From a candidate division TM6 bacterium GW2011_GWF2_32_72 (GTDB lineage Bacteria; Babelota; Babeliae; Babelales; GWF2-32-72), in NCBI GenBank assembly GCA_000989525.1, contig LBON01000003.1, positions 62,001 to 126,000 on the forward strand: a DNA stretch of 64,000 bases, read 5' to 3'. Positions within the stretch are counted from its first letter, which is position 1. The number at the start of each line of letters is the position of its first letter. Position numbers and translations under genes: made by a program. The notes beneath the pieces were generated by a model. It was given only the letters and a program-made list of their open reading frames with translations, was not told the DNA's origin and searched no databases. Positions 20,319 to 28,882 of this stretch are shown piece by piece.

Positions 20319-20447
20319 TAAACAATCTCCTTAAAAAACCAACAATCCTTTAATTCAACATAAGTATTTGAATTTTAAAACAATACATTCTAAAAAAGCC
20401 AGATTTAAATAAATAAATTTTATAATAAAACAATTTAGTCAATAAAA

Positions 20448-20467
20448 AAGGAGCCTTATGGCTCCTT
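20448..20467 (-). terminator. Terminator downstream of hpf
   Basis: Perfect 8-bp stem AAGGAGCC/GGCTCCTT with a 4-base loop and a T run on the minus strand. Confidence 0.8.
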
Positions 20468-20490
20468 AATTCTTAAATTCTTCTTAAAAA

Positions 20491-20835
20491 TTAACGTTCT
20501 TTTTTAAATTCTTCATGCCGACCAAGCTGTTTTCTATCATCAACTAATTTTCTTTTTGCTTCCAATAGCTGATGATAAAGAATATCTATACTTATGTTTA
20601 TTGCTTCATAAATATCTGGACAGCTATGATGTGAAATCAAATCAAATTGAGGAGTTTTTAATGTACACTCTACTTTGTTATCACAATGTATTTTACTTGC
20701 ATCCAAAACCACATCAAGATGTTTTGGACCTGGTTTATTATCCAAGATGTGCAAAATTTTTTCAAGTTGTTGATCTACATGCTTTTCCATTACTGGAGAA
20801 TGTTCCATTCCGCGAAATGTTATTCTTTTATGCAT
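20491..20835 (-). CDS. hpf: Ribosome hibernation-promoting factor (HPF/RaiA family), short form
   Basis: 114-residue HPF/RaiA fold protein (ITFRGMEHSPVMEKHVDQ at the N-terminus, then a basic helix ending HQLLEAKRKLVDDRKQLGRH). The family binds the 30S decoding region in stationary phase and inactivates ribosomes. I choose the ATG at 20835, preceded by AAAGGAG at ideal spacing; a longer open frame to 20913 has no such site. Only the short form is present, with no C-terminal dimerisation domain. Confidence 0.87.
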   Translation of the reverse strand: MHKRITFRGMEHSPVMEKHVDQQLEKILHILDNKPGPKHLDVVLDASKIHCDNKVECTLKTPQFDLISHHSCPDIYEAINISIDILYHQLLEAKRKLVDDRKQLGRHEEFKKER

Positions 20836-20953
20836 AGTAACTCCTTTGCATTGAGTCTGAAAAATACCTTTTTTTAGTCTACAACAAATTAAATAAAAAA
20901 TGTAAGAACCCAAATATACTGCGCTTCAAATACATCTAACAACAAGAATTATT

Positions 20954-20980
20954 AAGGGCTTATACGAAAATTATTTAAAG
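20954..20980. repeat. Partial copy of palindromic intergenic repeat (end only)
   Basis: GGGCTTATACGAAAATTATT continuing into TTAAAG matches the left end of the element at 38651 almost exactly; no matching second arm is seen nearby. Confidence 0.6.
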
Positions 20981-21044
20981 TGCTCACAAAAGTTTTTAAT
21001 GCAACAATATAATATCTAAAAACTAATTATCTATAAATTAAAAA

Positions 21045-21070
21045 AAGCCCCGATAAAAATACCGGGGCTT
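21045..21070 (-). terminator. Terminator downstream of der
   Basis: Perfect stem AAGCCCCG/CGGGGCTT, 10-base loop, T-rich on the minus strand, just after the der stop. Confidence 0.82.
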
Positions 21071-21074
21071 GCTT

Positions 21075-22391
21075 TTAACTACGTTTTCTAACAACAAATC
21101 TAACAGGAACACCTTTTAAATTATATTTTGATCTCAATCTATTTTCAAAGTAAGCCAACTGACTTGCACCAAACCATGACGCACTATTTACAAGAAACAA
21201 GAATGTAATAGGCGCTGTGCGAATTACACGAACCTTATAAAGCTTTAACAATATTTTATTATGATATAATGGTTTTTTATACAAAGCTTCTTTGAAAAAT
21301 TCTGTTACTTCAAGATCATCAAATTCGTGAGAATATCTTTCCCAAACTTTTTCAACTAATGGTAAAACCTTACCTATATTTTTACCCGTCTTACAAGAAA
21401 TTCGCAAAGTCTCAAACTTCTCAAAAAGTTGTGGATATTTTTCCAAATCAATTTCTAAATCTTGTCGTGTAAGATCATCCATAAGATCATCTTTATTAAA
21501 CAGAACAATTACAGCTTTTCCATTTTCAAAAGCATAAGAAACAAGTTTTAATTCTTGATTTGAAACTTGGCCTTCTGATTCATCTAACATCAAAAGAACA
21601 ATATCAGCTCGTTCCATTGCTTTAAATGAACTGTGCACCATCATTTCTTCAAGAGGTTCTTCAACCGCTCTTTTTCTTCTAATACCCGCTGTATCTGTTA
21701 ACAAAATAGATTCTTTTTGAAATTGAATTTTTTCAGAAAGCGCTTCTCTGGTTGTTCCCGGAACATCCGAAACTATTGAACGTTCCTTTGCCAGCAATAA
21801 ATTCATCAATGATGACTTGCCCACATTTGGCTTTCCAAGCAAAACGACGCTAAATTTAGGTTTTTCTTCTTCTTTAGATTCAACAATATGTGGAAGATCT
21901 TCAGTGATTCCATCTAGCAATTCTGAAATTCCGGCACCATGTTGCGCAGAAACAAAAAAACTTTCCTTAAAACCAAGACGTTCAAATTCGTGTAATTGTT
22001 GAATAGCATCAGAAACATCCGCTTTATTAATCACCAAAAAAACTGGTTTATTAGTTTTATGAAGAACCTTTGCAATATCTCTATCTTCAGGAAGCAATCC
22101 GATTTTTCCATCTACAACAAATAATACCGCATAAGAATCTTCTATTAAATTAAGAGCTGATACTCGAACTTTTTCCAATATTGGATCTGTTGTTGATTTT
22201 AAACTTACCCCACCAGTATCATAAAGCTCAAACGAAGCATCCTTCCAATTAACAACATCACTTATAAAATCTCGAGTTACACCCTCTTGATCCAAAGTGA
22301 TTGCGCGAGTTTTTTCAGCAAGTCGATTAAACAATGTGGACTTTCCAACATTAGTTCTTCCAACTATTATAATTTTATTAAGCCTAGCCAT
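21075..22391 (-). CDS. der: Ribosome-assembly GTPase Der (EngA)
   Basis: 438-residue double-GTPase needed for 50S assembly. Two G domains: GRTNVGKST (about residue 10) with DTGG and NKAD, then GKPNVGKSS (about 190) with DTAGIRRK and NKDD; a C-terminal KH-like domain follows (VPVRFVVRKRS end). The start overlaps the end of dnaX by 8 bases, so the two genes are coupled. Confidence 0.96.
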   Translation of the reverse strand: MARLNKIIIVGRTNVGKSTLFNRLAEKTRAITLDQEGVTRDFISDVVNWKDASFELYDTGGVSLKSTTDPILEKVRVSALNLIEDSYAVLFVVDGKIGLLPEDRDIAKVLHKTNKPVFLVINKADVSDAIQQLHEFERLGFKESFFVSAQHGAGISELLDGITEDLPHIVESKEEEKPKFSVVLLGKPNVGKSSLMNLLLAKERSIVSDVPGTTREALSEKIQFQKESILLTDTAGIRRKRAVEEPLEEMMVHSSFKAMERADIVLLMLDESEGQVSNQELKLVSYAFENGKAVIVLFNKDDLMDDLTRQDLEIDLEKYPQLFEKFETLRISCKTGKNIGKVLPLVEKVWERYSHEFDDLEVTEFFKEALYKKPLYHNKILLKLYKVRVIRTAPITFLFLVNSASWFGASQLAYFENRLRSKYNLKGVPVRFVVRKRS

Positions 22392-24219
22392 TTAAATCCT
22401 CTTTAACTTCTGTAATTGTCCCTGGAAAAACATCTAACAAGCTATTTGTAAGCTTCCATTTTTCTTTATCTGAAATATCTATAGCATGCCCAAAACTTTT
22501 TGGTCTAGTATTTATATTTTGTGAAAATGATGTTTCCCTTTTAATTTCTTCCCCCGCTCCAACTATGCTCTTTTTTTTTACAGGTTCTAAATCATTTTCA
22601 AATACAAATGCGCATCGAACTTTATCTGAAAATACCAATCTTAAAAGTGGCATCCACTTTTTACTTGTTTCATTTAATTTATCTTTAAACAATTCAAACC
22701 TTTTTGGAAAAGCTGCTTTTAAAACAAACGTTTCTTTGCCAAAATCAACAAACTTACCTTGTCTAAAAACAGACATTACAAGAGGCTCTTCAATACTTTC
22801 TAAACTATTTAAAAATGCAATCCATCCACTTTCTTTAACACCATCTGTTAAAACAATTTGTTCTGGATCAGGAAGAACTTCTTTTCTTATATTTTTTTCA
22901 AGTTTTTCATCTTGGACAGGCGTATCTTGCTGTCTTGTTTGTACAAGTTCAACTGCATCATAATTTTCTTCAATAACATCTTCATCTGATACTTCTTGTG
23001 CTACTTCTTGCTTTAAATTATATGCAACTACTTCTTTTAAAACAGGTTCCTTAAAACTTTTTTTAACACCAGGAACAACAGAAGGTGCAAGCAATTTTTT
23101 TTGTACAACAACAGGCGTAGCTTCAATTCCCGCTATTTTTAACAACAACATTTCCAAAAAACTGTGCTTAAATGTGGTACGAATAAAAGCCAATTCATTT
23201 TTATAAAAAACTTCTAAAATATCCCCGAGCTGATTTAGTGAACAACTTGATGAGATAATTTTTAGATCTTCACAATACTCACCAAAATCTGGTTCAACAT
23301 CATGTTTAAGCCAAATTAAACCACGAGCAACTTCAAGCATACGTTTCCAAAGTAAGTCTGCTGAATATTCTTCTAATTCAATTTCTTTAAAAAAAGCCAA
23401 AAGATCCGCAATATCTTTTTTAATTAATAATTCAAAAATTCTAATTAAATGTTTTTCAGGAACATATCCCATAACTTTTAATACAAGATCTTTGGTTACA
23501 CCTTCAGAGCCAAATCGAACCTGTTCTAATAAATTTATAGCATCTCTAACAGACCCATCAGTTTCTTTTATAATCAATTCTAATGCTGAATCTTCGTAAG
23601 TTATATTTTCTTCTTTGCAAATTTTTATCAAATGATTAAATAATTGATCTTTTTTAACGGCATTAAAAAATAATCTAAAACATCTAGATTTTACTGTATC
23701 AATAATTTTTTCAGGATCTGTTGTGGCTAAAATAAATAACACTGAAGCTGGCGGTTCTTCTAAAATTTTTAAAAATGCATTAAATGCCGCCTTAGAAAGC
23801 ATGTGTACTTCATCAATTAAATAAATCTTTTTACGCCCCATAAGAGGAAGCATGCTAGAAGTTTCTATAATCTGACGAACATTATCAACGCCCGTATAAG
23901 AAGCTGCGTCTATTTCTATAAAATCTGGATGCTTGCCTTCCTGCATGGCTATGCATGATTTACACAGTAAACATGGAATATTAAAAGATTTTGGATCTTT
24001 CCTAAAATCATCTTTTTTTTCACAATTAACAGCTGCCGCAAAAACACGAGCCGAAGATGTTTTACCGCATCCTCGTTGACCTGAAAAAAGATAAACTGGA
24101 AAATATTGATCTAAAAAAAGACTGTTTTTTAACATTCGCACAGAAAGATCCTGCCCAACAATTTGTTCAAAATTTTTGGACCGCCATTTTCTAGCTAAAT
24201 TAAGATTGACAGCTTCCAT
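22384..24219 (-). CDS. dnaX: DNA polymerase III subunit gamma/tau
   Basis: Clamp-loader ATPase, 611 residues. Walker A is GQRGCGKT, a zinc module lies around CLLCKSC, Walker B is LIDEVHM and sensor-1 is ILATTDPEK. Domain III follows, then a less conserved tau-like C-terminal region. A run of nine A residues (coding strand, 22579-22571) encodes VKKKS near residue 546. A -1 shift there would add about ten residues and stop, resembling the dnaX recoding signals of E. coli and Thermus. Overlaps der. Confidence 0.95.
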   Translation of the reverse strand: MEAVNLNLARKWRSKNFEQIVGQDLSVRMLKNSLFLDQYFPVYLFSGQRGCGKTSSARVFAAAVNCEKKDDFRKDPKSFNIPCLLCKSCIAMQEGKHPDFIEIDAASYTGVDNVRQIIETSSMLPLMGRKKIYLIDEVHMLSKAAFNAFLKILEEPPASVLFILATTDPEKIIDTVKSRCFRLFFNAVKKDQLFNHLIKICKEENITYEDSALELIIKETDGSVRDAINLLEQVRFGSEGVTKDLVLKVMGYVPEKHLIRIFELLIKKDIADLLAFFKEIELEEYSADLLWKRMLEVARGLIWLKHDVEPDFGEYCEDLKIISSSCSLNQLGDILEVFYKNELAFIRTTFKHSFLEMLLLKIAGIEATPVVVQKKLLAPSVVPGVKKSFKEPVLKEVVAYNLKQEVAQEVSDEDVIEENYDAVELVQTRQQDTPVQDEKLEKNIRKEVLPDPEQIVLTDGVKESGWIAFLNSLESIEEPLVMSVFRQGKFVDFGKETFVLKAAFPKRFELFKDKLNETSKKWMPLLRLVFSDKVRCAFVFENDLEPVKKKSIVGAGEEIKRETSFSQNINTRPKSFGHAIDISDKEKWKLTNSLLDVFPGTITEVKEDLNG

Positions 24220-24307
24220 TATTCAAATCTTTCAAGATAGGATTTTAACCTTAAATAAAACAAGAATAGATAATTAAGTTTAACTATTTACAAACAAATA
24301 TCAAAAA

Positions 24308-24395
24308 AAGGGAAGTTAATACAGAAATCCCTAACTCCTGCTGCTTCCTTTCGGACCTGACAGATTAAGCTAATTATTCCTTATCGACTTCCCTT
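24308..24395 (-). ncRNA. ffs: Signal recognition particle RNA, small bacterial type
   Basis: Minus-strand hairpin RNA of about 84-88 bases. It has the diagnostic SRP domain IV sequence GTCAGGTCCGAAAGGAAGCA, a GNRA-type tetraloop region, and a closing stem AAGGGAAGT/ACTTCCCTT. A T run follows the 3' end. It partners Ffh for co-translational targeting, which fits the very high number of exported proteins here. Confidence 0.92.
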
Positions 24396-24518
24396 AATTT
24401 ATTTTCGATACTTTCCGATTACCTCACCAGGTACTCGCCCCAGCAATTTCTGCAACACAACATCAAGTTTTTCAACTTCTAAATGGGCAACAGAACAAAT
24501 CGGCATACCGATAATTTA

Positions 24519-24610
24519 TGGTGGAGAGAGAGGGATTCGAACCCTCGATGCCCCTCTCGAGACATACACGATTTCCAATCGTGCTCCTTCAGCCACTCGG
24601 ACACCTCTCC
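24519..24610 (-). tRNA. tRNA-Ser (GGA)
   Basis: 92-base class II tRNA on the minus strand with a long variable arm. Acceptor GGAGAGG pairs with CCTCTCC, anticodon stem CACGA/TCGTG encloses GGA, and the T-arm contains GGTTCGAATCC. CCA is encoded. Confidence 0.95.
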
Positions 24611-24642
24611 ACAAATATTTCAAAAAATTTCAAATAACTTAT

Positions 24643-25479
24643 TTATTTTTCAAAAGTCCTTGGACCTTTTTTCATTATAGGCTTTTTGAAAGGTGCTTTT
24701 TTAGCAGCCACTTTTTTATCTTCAAATTCTTCATCTTCTAATGATTCATCTTTTTCAAGAAGAGCCATTTCCATTGCAGCAACAACTTCAGGATTTTCTT
24801 TTGCTAACACTTGACCAGCTTTAGTTGATTCTGCCAAATAATTTAGAATTACAGATATTGATTTTGGAGCATCATCATTAGCTGGAATTACAAAGTTAAT
24901 CAAAGATGGATCTGAATTTGTATCAACAAGACCAACTACAGGAATACCTGCAACGGATGCTTCTTTAATAACTGAACTTTCTTTTCTAACATCAACAACT
25001 ACTACGGCACCCAAAGGCAATCTTAAATTAACAATGCCACCGATATTCTTTTTCAAACGTTCAACGTTCTTTTGGAACATATTCAATTCTTTTTTTGTGT
25101 AATTGAATGATTCAGCCTTAGCAAGAACATCTTCTAAGTGAAGAAGTTTTGTTACAGATTTTTTAACTTGAGGGAAATTTGTAATTGTTCCACCAATCCA
25201 TCTATGTGTAACATAAGGGCAACCAAGTCCTTTTGCTACAGAATCAATAGCTTTTTGAGCAGATTTTTTTGTTCCAATCCACAAAATTGATTTACCTTCT
25301 GCAGCTACTGATTCTAAGAACTTTGCAGCTTTTTCAAGATGAATAACTGTTTTGGAAACATCGATCAAGTGAACATTATTTTTGTGACCCCAAATGTAAG
25401 GAGCCATTCTTGGGTTCCAGCGTGATGTCTGGTGACCAAAGTGAACGCCAGATTTAACTAGCAATTTTAGATCTATCAT
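24643..25479 (-). CDS. rpsB: 30S ribosomal protein S2
   Basis: 278-residue S2. It starts MIDLKLLVKSGVHFGHQTSRWNP and contains WIGGTITNFPQVKKS and VGLVDTNSDPSLINFVIPANDD. I start at 25479, preceded by AAAGG, because the longer frame adds a non-S2 N-terminus. The C-terminus has a Lys/Glu-rich tail of about 45 residues beyond the usual fold. tsf, its usual partner, does not follow; tRNA-Ser does. Confidence 0.95.
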   Translation of the reverse strand: MIDLKLLVKSGVHFGHQTSRWNPRMAPYIWGHKNNVHLIDVSKTVIHLEKAAKFLESVAAEGKSILWIGTKKSAQKAIDSVAKGLGCPYVTHRWIGGTITNFPQVKKSVTKLLHLEDVLAKAESFNYTKKELNMFQKNVERLKKNIGGIVNLRLPLGAVVVVDVRKESSVIKEASVAGIPVVGLVDTNSDPSLINFVIPANDDAPKSISVILNYLAESTKAGQVLAKENPEVVAAMEMALLEKDESLEDEEFEDKKVAAKKAPFKKPIMKKGPRTFEK

Positions 25480-25616
25480 TTTTAACCTTTCAGGGTTATT
25501 AACAGTTGCTTTCTGGGTACGCAGTTCGTTGACCACCCCTGATTAAGAAAGCAAGATTTTAAAAATAAAACATTAGCAGTGTAACAAAAGAACCGTAAAA
25601 TGCAATTTTTGATACC

Positions 25617-27131
25617 TTATTCATCGGCCCCAATTACTTCATTATTTTTAATCACTTTTTCATATCTATTACCAAGCCAATAAGAAGACAATGTCCACAT
25701 AGCTACAACGGCCACAAAGAATACTGAATAAGTGGAAAAGAACAATACGCTACCTATACAGAAAAAGTTCTCTACCAAACCATTAAAACTAGATCCAGCC
25801 GATTTTGAAATTTTACTTCCAAATGAATCAATCCAAGACTTAGATTTAAACTTAACATCCTTAACAGTTGGTATATATAAAGCTTCTCTTAATGGATAAT
25901 TAAATGCATAATTCAATGCTCGAATCATAACTAAGGCCACATTAAACATAAAACATTTCAATCCCAATGAACCACTTCCCCATGCCGCCATATAGAGGAA
26001 CAAGAAGAAACCAACCAATAGCGGATTTAAAATCAAGCAAATTCTTTCACCAAATCGATTAACTAAAAAGCTGGCACCTAGAATAGAAAACACCATACCT
26101 GCAAAATGAACCTCACCCGCAACCTGAAATAGAAAAATACCGTATTCACCAACTGAAGACGAAGCTTCTTGAGCAACGCCCAATTTTAAATAATTAAGAA
26201 CATTCGCGACAACTTCATGAAAAAATAAAATTGAAAAAATGCCTAAAACATATGGATATTTCATAAACATCCTAAGACCAGACATCAAACTAACACTAGA
26301 TCCAGCATCTTTTTTTTCTTCGTTGCTTCTTGTTTTTTCAAACTTGTATGCAGCCTCATAACCATGCAACATATTGCCAGGAACCAATGTAATCAACACT
26401 TTTACAGCTATAGGAATCACGAATATAACTAAAGAAGAACAAACCATTAAAACCTGATAACTGACCACATCAGTCAATTTAATAAAGTGTCCACCCAGCA
26501 TTGCAACACCAGCCAATGAAGCCAAAACACCTGCAAATTTGGAAGCTGCAACCATCATTGAATAATTTTTCTTAGAAAACTGAGGATCACTCACAGAGTT
26601 TGCAAAGGCCCAAAAAACACTTACCAAAAATGGTGAATAACTTTCTACAAAAAAGTAGTACAACCAACCAAAAATTCTCCAGGGACTTGTGTCTGTATTT
26701 GGCAAACCGTAAACAGCATTACCAACCAACCAAGCAAACAATAAACCCAAAGAACCAAAGGCAACACTATAAAAATAAAGAAGCTGGTATCTTCTAATTC
26801 TGTCTACCAAATATGAGTAGAAAAAAACCAAAGGTGCTAACATAAAAATTGTTAAAATTTTTGCCAGCCAAATATACTCTCTTCCAACAATATATACAAA
26901 CACCGCATCCTTAACTTCTTTAACCAAGGTGTAACCAAAAATTGTTAAAAAGAAAATAGCGCTCAATAACCAAAATTTTATCTGAACATGACGGTCCGCA
27001 GAACGTAAACCTTTATACCATGTATAAACATTCAAAACCACGCCAACAACAAGATCTTTTATACCAAAAACAACATCATTAAAAATTTTACACATCCCTA
27101 AAAACAAACTACCAGAAGTTTTCAGCATCAT
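25617..27131 (-). CDS. tlc: ATP/ADP translocase-family nucleotide transporter (NTT), copy 1
   Basis: 504-residue, about 12-span membrane protein of the Tlc/NTT family (plastid, Chlamydia, Rickettsia type). The conserved Lys-Asp motif is in KEVKDAVF after the first membrane helix, and the late region has ALNYAFNYPLREALYIPTVKDVKFKSKSWIDSFG. The family exchanges host ATP for ADP or imports nucleotides. This copy is the most divergent of the three: it has a longer N-terminus and VKDA where the others have LKDS. Third in the tandem array by transcription order. Substrate cannot be assigned from sequence. Confidence 0.9.
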   Translation of the reverse strand: MMLKTSGSLFLGMCKIFNDVVFGIKDLVVGVVLNVYTWYKGLRSADRHVQIKFWLLSAIFFLTIFGYTLVKEVKDAVFVYIVGREYIWLAKILTIFMLAPLVFFYSYLVDRIRRYQLLYFYSVAFGSLGLLFAWLVGNAVYGLPNTDTSPWRIFGWLYYFFVESYSPFLVSVFWAFANSVSDPQFSKKNYSMMVAASKFAGVLASLAGVAMLGGHFIKLTDVVSYQVLMVCSSLVIFVIPIAVKVLITLVPGNMLHGYEAAYKFEKTRSNEEKKDAGSSVSLMSGLRMFMKYPYVLGIFSILFFHEVVANVLNYLKLGVAQEASSSVGEYGIFLFQVAGEVHFAGMVFSILGASFLVNRFGERICLILNPLLVGFFLFLYMAAWGSGSLGLKCFMFNVALVMIRALNYAFNYPLREALYIPTVKDVKFKSKSWIDSFGSKISKSAGSSFNGLVENFFCIGSVLFFSTYSVFFVAVVAMWTLSSYWLGNRYEKVIKNNEVIGADE

Positions 27132-27270
27132 ATAACCTTCCTAAAAAAGCGCCCATTCCTTATCACACCGATGCTTCATTATGCTATGCCCCTTTTTAAA
27201 AGCAGGAGAGGGTCTTCCAACGTTTATTTAACACTGCAAAGACCCTTTCATAAGCTCTAATTAAACTAAA

Positions 27271-28704
27271 TTAACAAACAAGCTCATCGTTTTTCATAGC
27301 TTTATCATAACGCTTAGAAACAGACACTGCGGCCAACATCCAAACAATTACAAGCACACCAGAAAGACCACCAGCCAGCAACAAGAACACTGATGCACCG
27401 CCAGCAACACCCCAAATTCCATCAAATGTAGCTCTCAAGCGATTAAACAATTCACCGCCAAATTTAGCGCCTCTTGATCCGAATGTTTCAATCCAAGCCT
27501 GAGATTTGTATCTCACATCTTCTGATGTTGGAATGTAAAGCTGTTTCAATGTTGGACCGTTCAAAGCATAGTTAACAGCTTTGGAGCAAACCATCACAGC
27601 CAATGCAACTGTTAAAGCAACTGTAGTACCAGATGTAAAATTGATTAAAACAACAGCAACACCAATCAAAAGCGGTGTTAAGATTAATGAAATCTTCATA
27701 CCCAAACGACGCTGAATGTTGTTTATACCAAACAACACGCAGTACATAGCAACCAAGCCTGTAAGCGAACCGTACCATTTAAAATAATCGTTCGCCAAAA
27801 CTTCTGATGGGAAGAAATCAAAACACATAGCCTTGAAGTAAAAATCAAAAATTGTAACAAGGACTTCAAAGAATGAAACAATTGCAAAAATACCAAGTAA
27901 ATATTTTTCACTAACTAAAAGCTTTAAGCCTTCCAAGAAACCTGTTTCTTCTTCTGCAATTTTTTCTGCTTCCTTAGTCTTGTAACCTTCTAATTGTTCT
28001 TTAGGCAACACATGCATAAAGAACCACATTAATATACCAGCTACCAAAACAATCAAACCGCAAATACCTACAACTGGCGCACTGTTTCCAAAAACATTTT
28101 TACCTAAAGGCAACAAAATAAAAGGTAAAACAGCATTACCTGCTTGGCCACCAAGAACTATCAATGGGAATATTCGCTTTGCAGCACCCGGCTTGGTAAT
28201 ATCAGTCATGATTGCCCAAAAGAGAGCCACAACAAAAGAACCATACATTTCTACAAAAACATACCAAAGCCAACCAATCATCCTTGTAGGACTTTTGACA
28301 GTATTTGGAAGTCCATAATATTCGTGAGCAAAAAAGTACGCAAATATCAAACTAGAAATACCAAAAAAGGTCGCTAAAACATAAAAAGCCTTTTTTCGAC
28401 CAATCCAGTCCAACAATTTAGAATAAACAATCAAAAGGACCGGAACAGAAAGCATAGAAAGACCTTTTGCGGTCCAGCGCCATTGTTTATAAGGAATAAC
28501 CGCTGCAAACAAAGAATCTTTAAGTAATCGCAATGTCCAATAATCACCGATTATCAAACCAAAAACAATACCAAAGCCAACGAATTTTGCGATTTCGCCC
28601 CAGCTTTCAAATTCACCCCAAAGGGCTTTTCTAAGCCTTGGAAACACTGCAGCAGCGCCAAAAAACAGCACATTTAATAAAATAAAACCTTGCATTAAAG
28701 TCAT
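27271..28704 (-). CDS. tlc: ATP/ADP translocase-family nucleotide transporter (NTT), copy 2
   Basis: 477-residue NTT with about 12 membrane spans. RLLKDSLFAAVIP carries the conserved Lys; the C-terminal half has YALNGPTLKQLYIPTSEDVRYKSQAWIETFGSRG, closely matching copy 3. It ends in NDELVC, like copy 3 (NDEVVC). Middle gene of three on the same strand, each separated by 140-180 bases, so each may have its own promoter. Tandem duplication with later divergence is the simplest history. Confidence 0.92.
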   Translation of the reverse strand: MTLMQGFILLNVLFFGAAAVFPRLRKALWGEFESWGEIAKFVGFGIVFGLIIGDYWTLRLLKDSLFAAVIPYKQWRWTAKGLSMLSVPVLLIVYSKLLDWIGRKKAFYVLATFFGISSLIFAYFFAHEYYGLPNTVKSPTRMIGWLWYVFVEMYGSFVVALFWAIMTDITKPGAAKRIFPLIVLGGQAGNAVLPFILLPLGKNVFGNSAPVVGICGLIVLVAGILMWFFMHVLPKEQLEGYKTKEAEKIAEEETGFLEGLKLLVSEKYLLGIFAIVSFFEVLVTIFDFYFKAMCFDFFPSEVLANDYFKWYGSLTGLVAMYCVLFGINNIQRRLGMKISLILTPLLIGVAVVLINFTSGTTVALTVALAVMVCSKAVNYALNGPTLKQLYIPTSEDVRYKSQAWIETFGSRGAKFGGELFNRLRATFDGIWGVAGGASVFLLLAGGLSGVLVIVWMLAAVSVSKRYDKAMKNDELVC

Positions 28705-28882
28705 TCTAATGACCCCTTTCTGAAGATTATTTAAAATAATTAAAAAATAAACACACCTAAATTATAACAAAACCCCCGCTTTTGAGAAGCTTTTCAACAA
28801 AAAAGTTCTCTTTTAATTAAAACTTTCAAACTAAAAACCCCTTTTAAGCCTCCTTTCTTACAAACATATTAAACGCACGATA

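Noticed and set aside
24483-24680. Plus-strand 65-codon frame
   Set aside because: It is the antisense of tRNA-Ser; the encoded WRERDSNPR string is a familiar artefact of translating tRNA genes.
27201-27248. Inverted repeat AGGGTCTT/AAGACCCT between NTT copies 1 and 2
   Set aside because: Loop is long (about 24 bases) and no T run follows on the minus strand, so I do not call it a terminator. It could be a regulatory structure.
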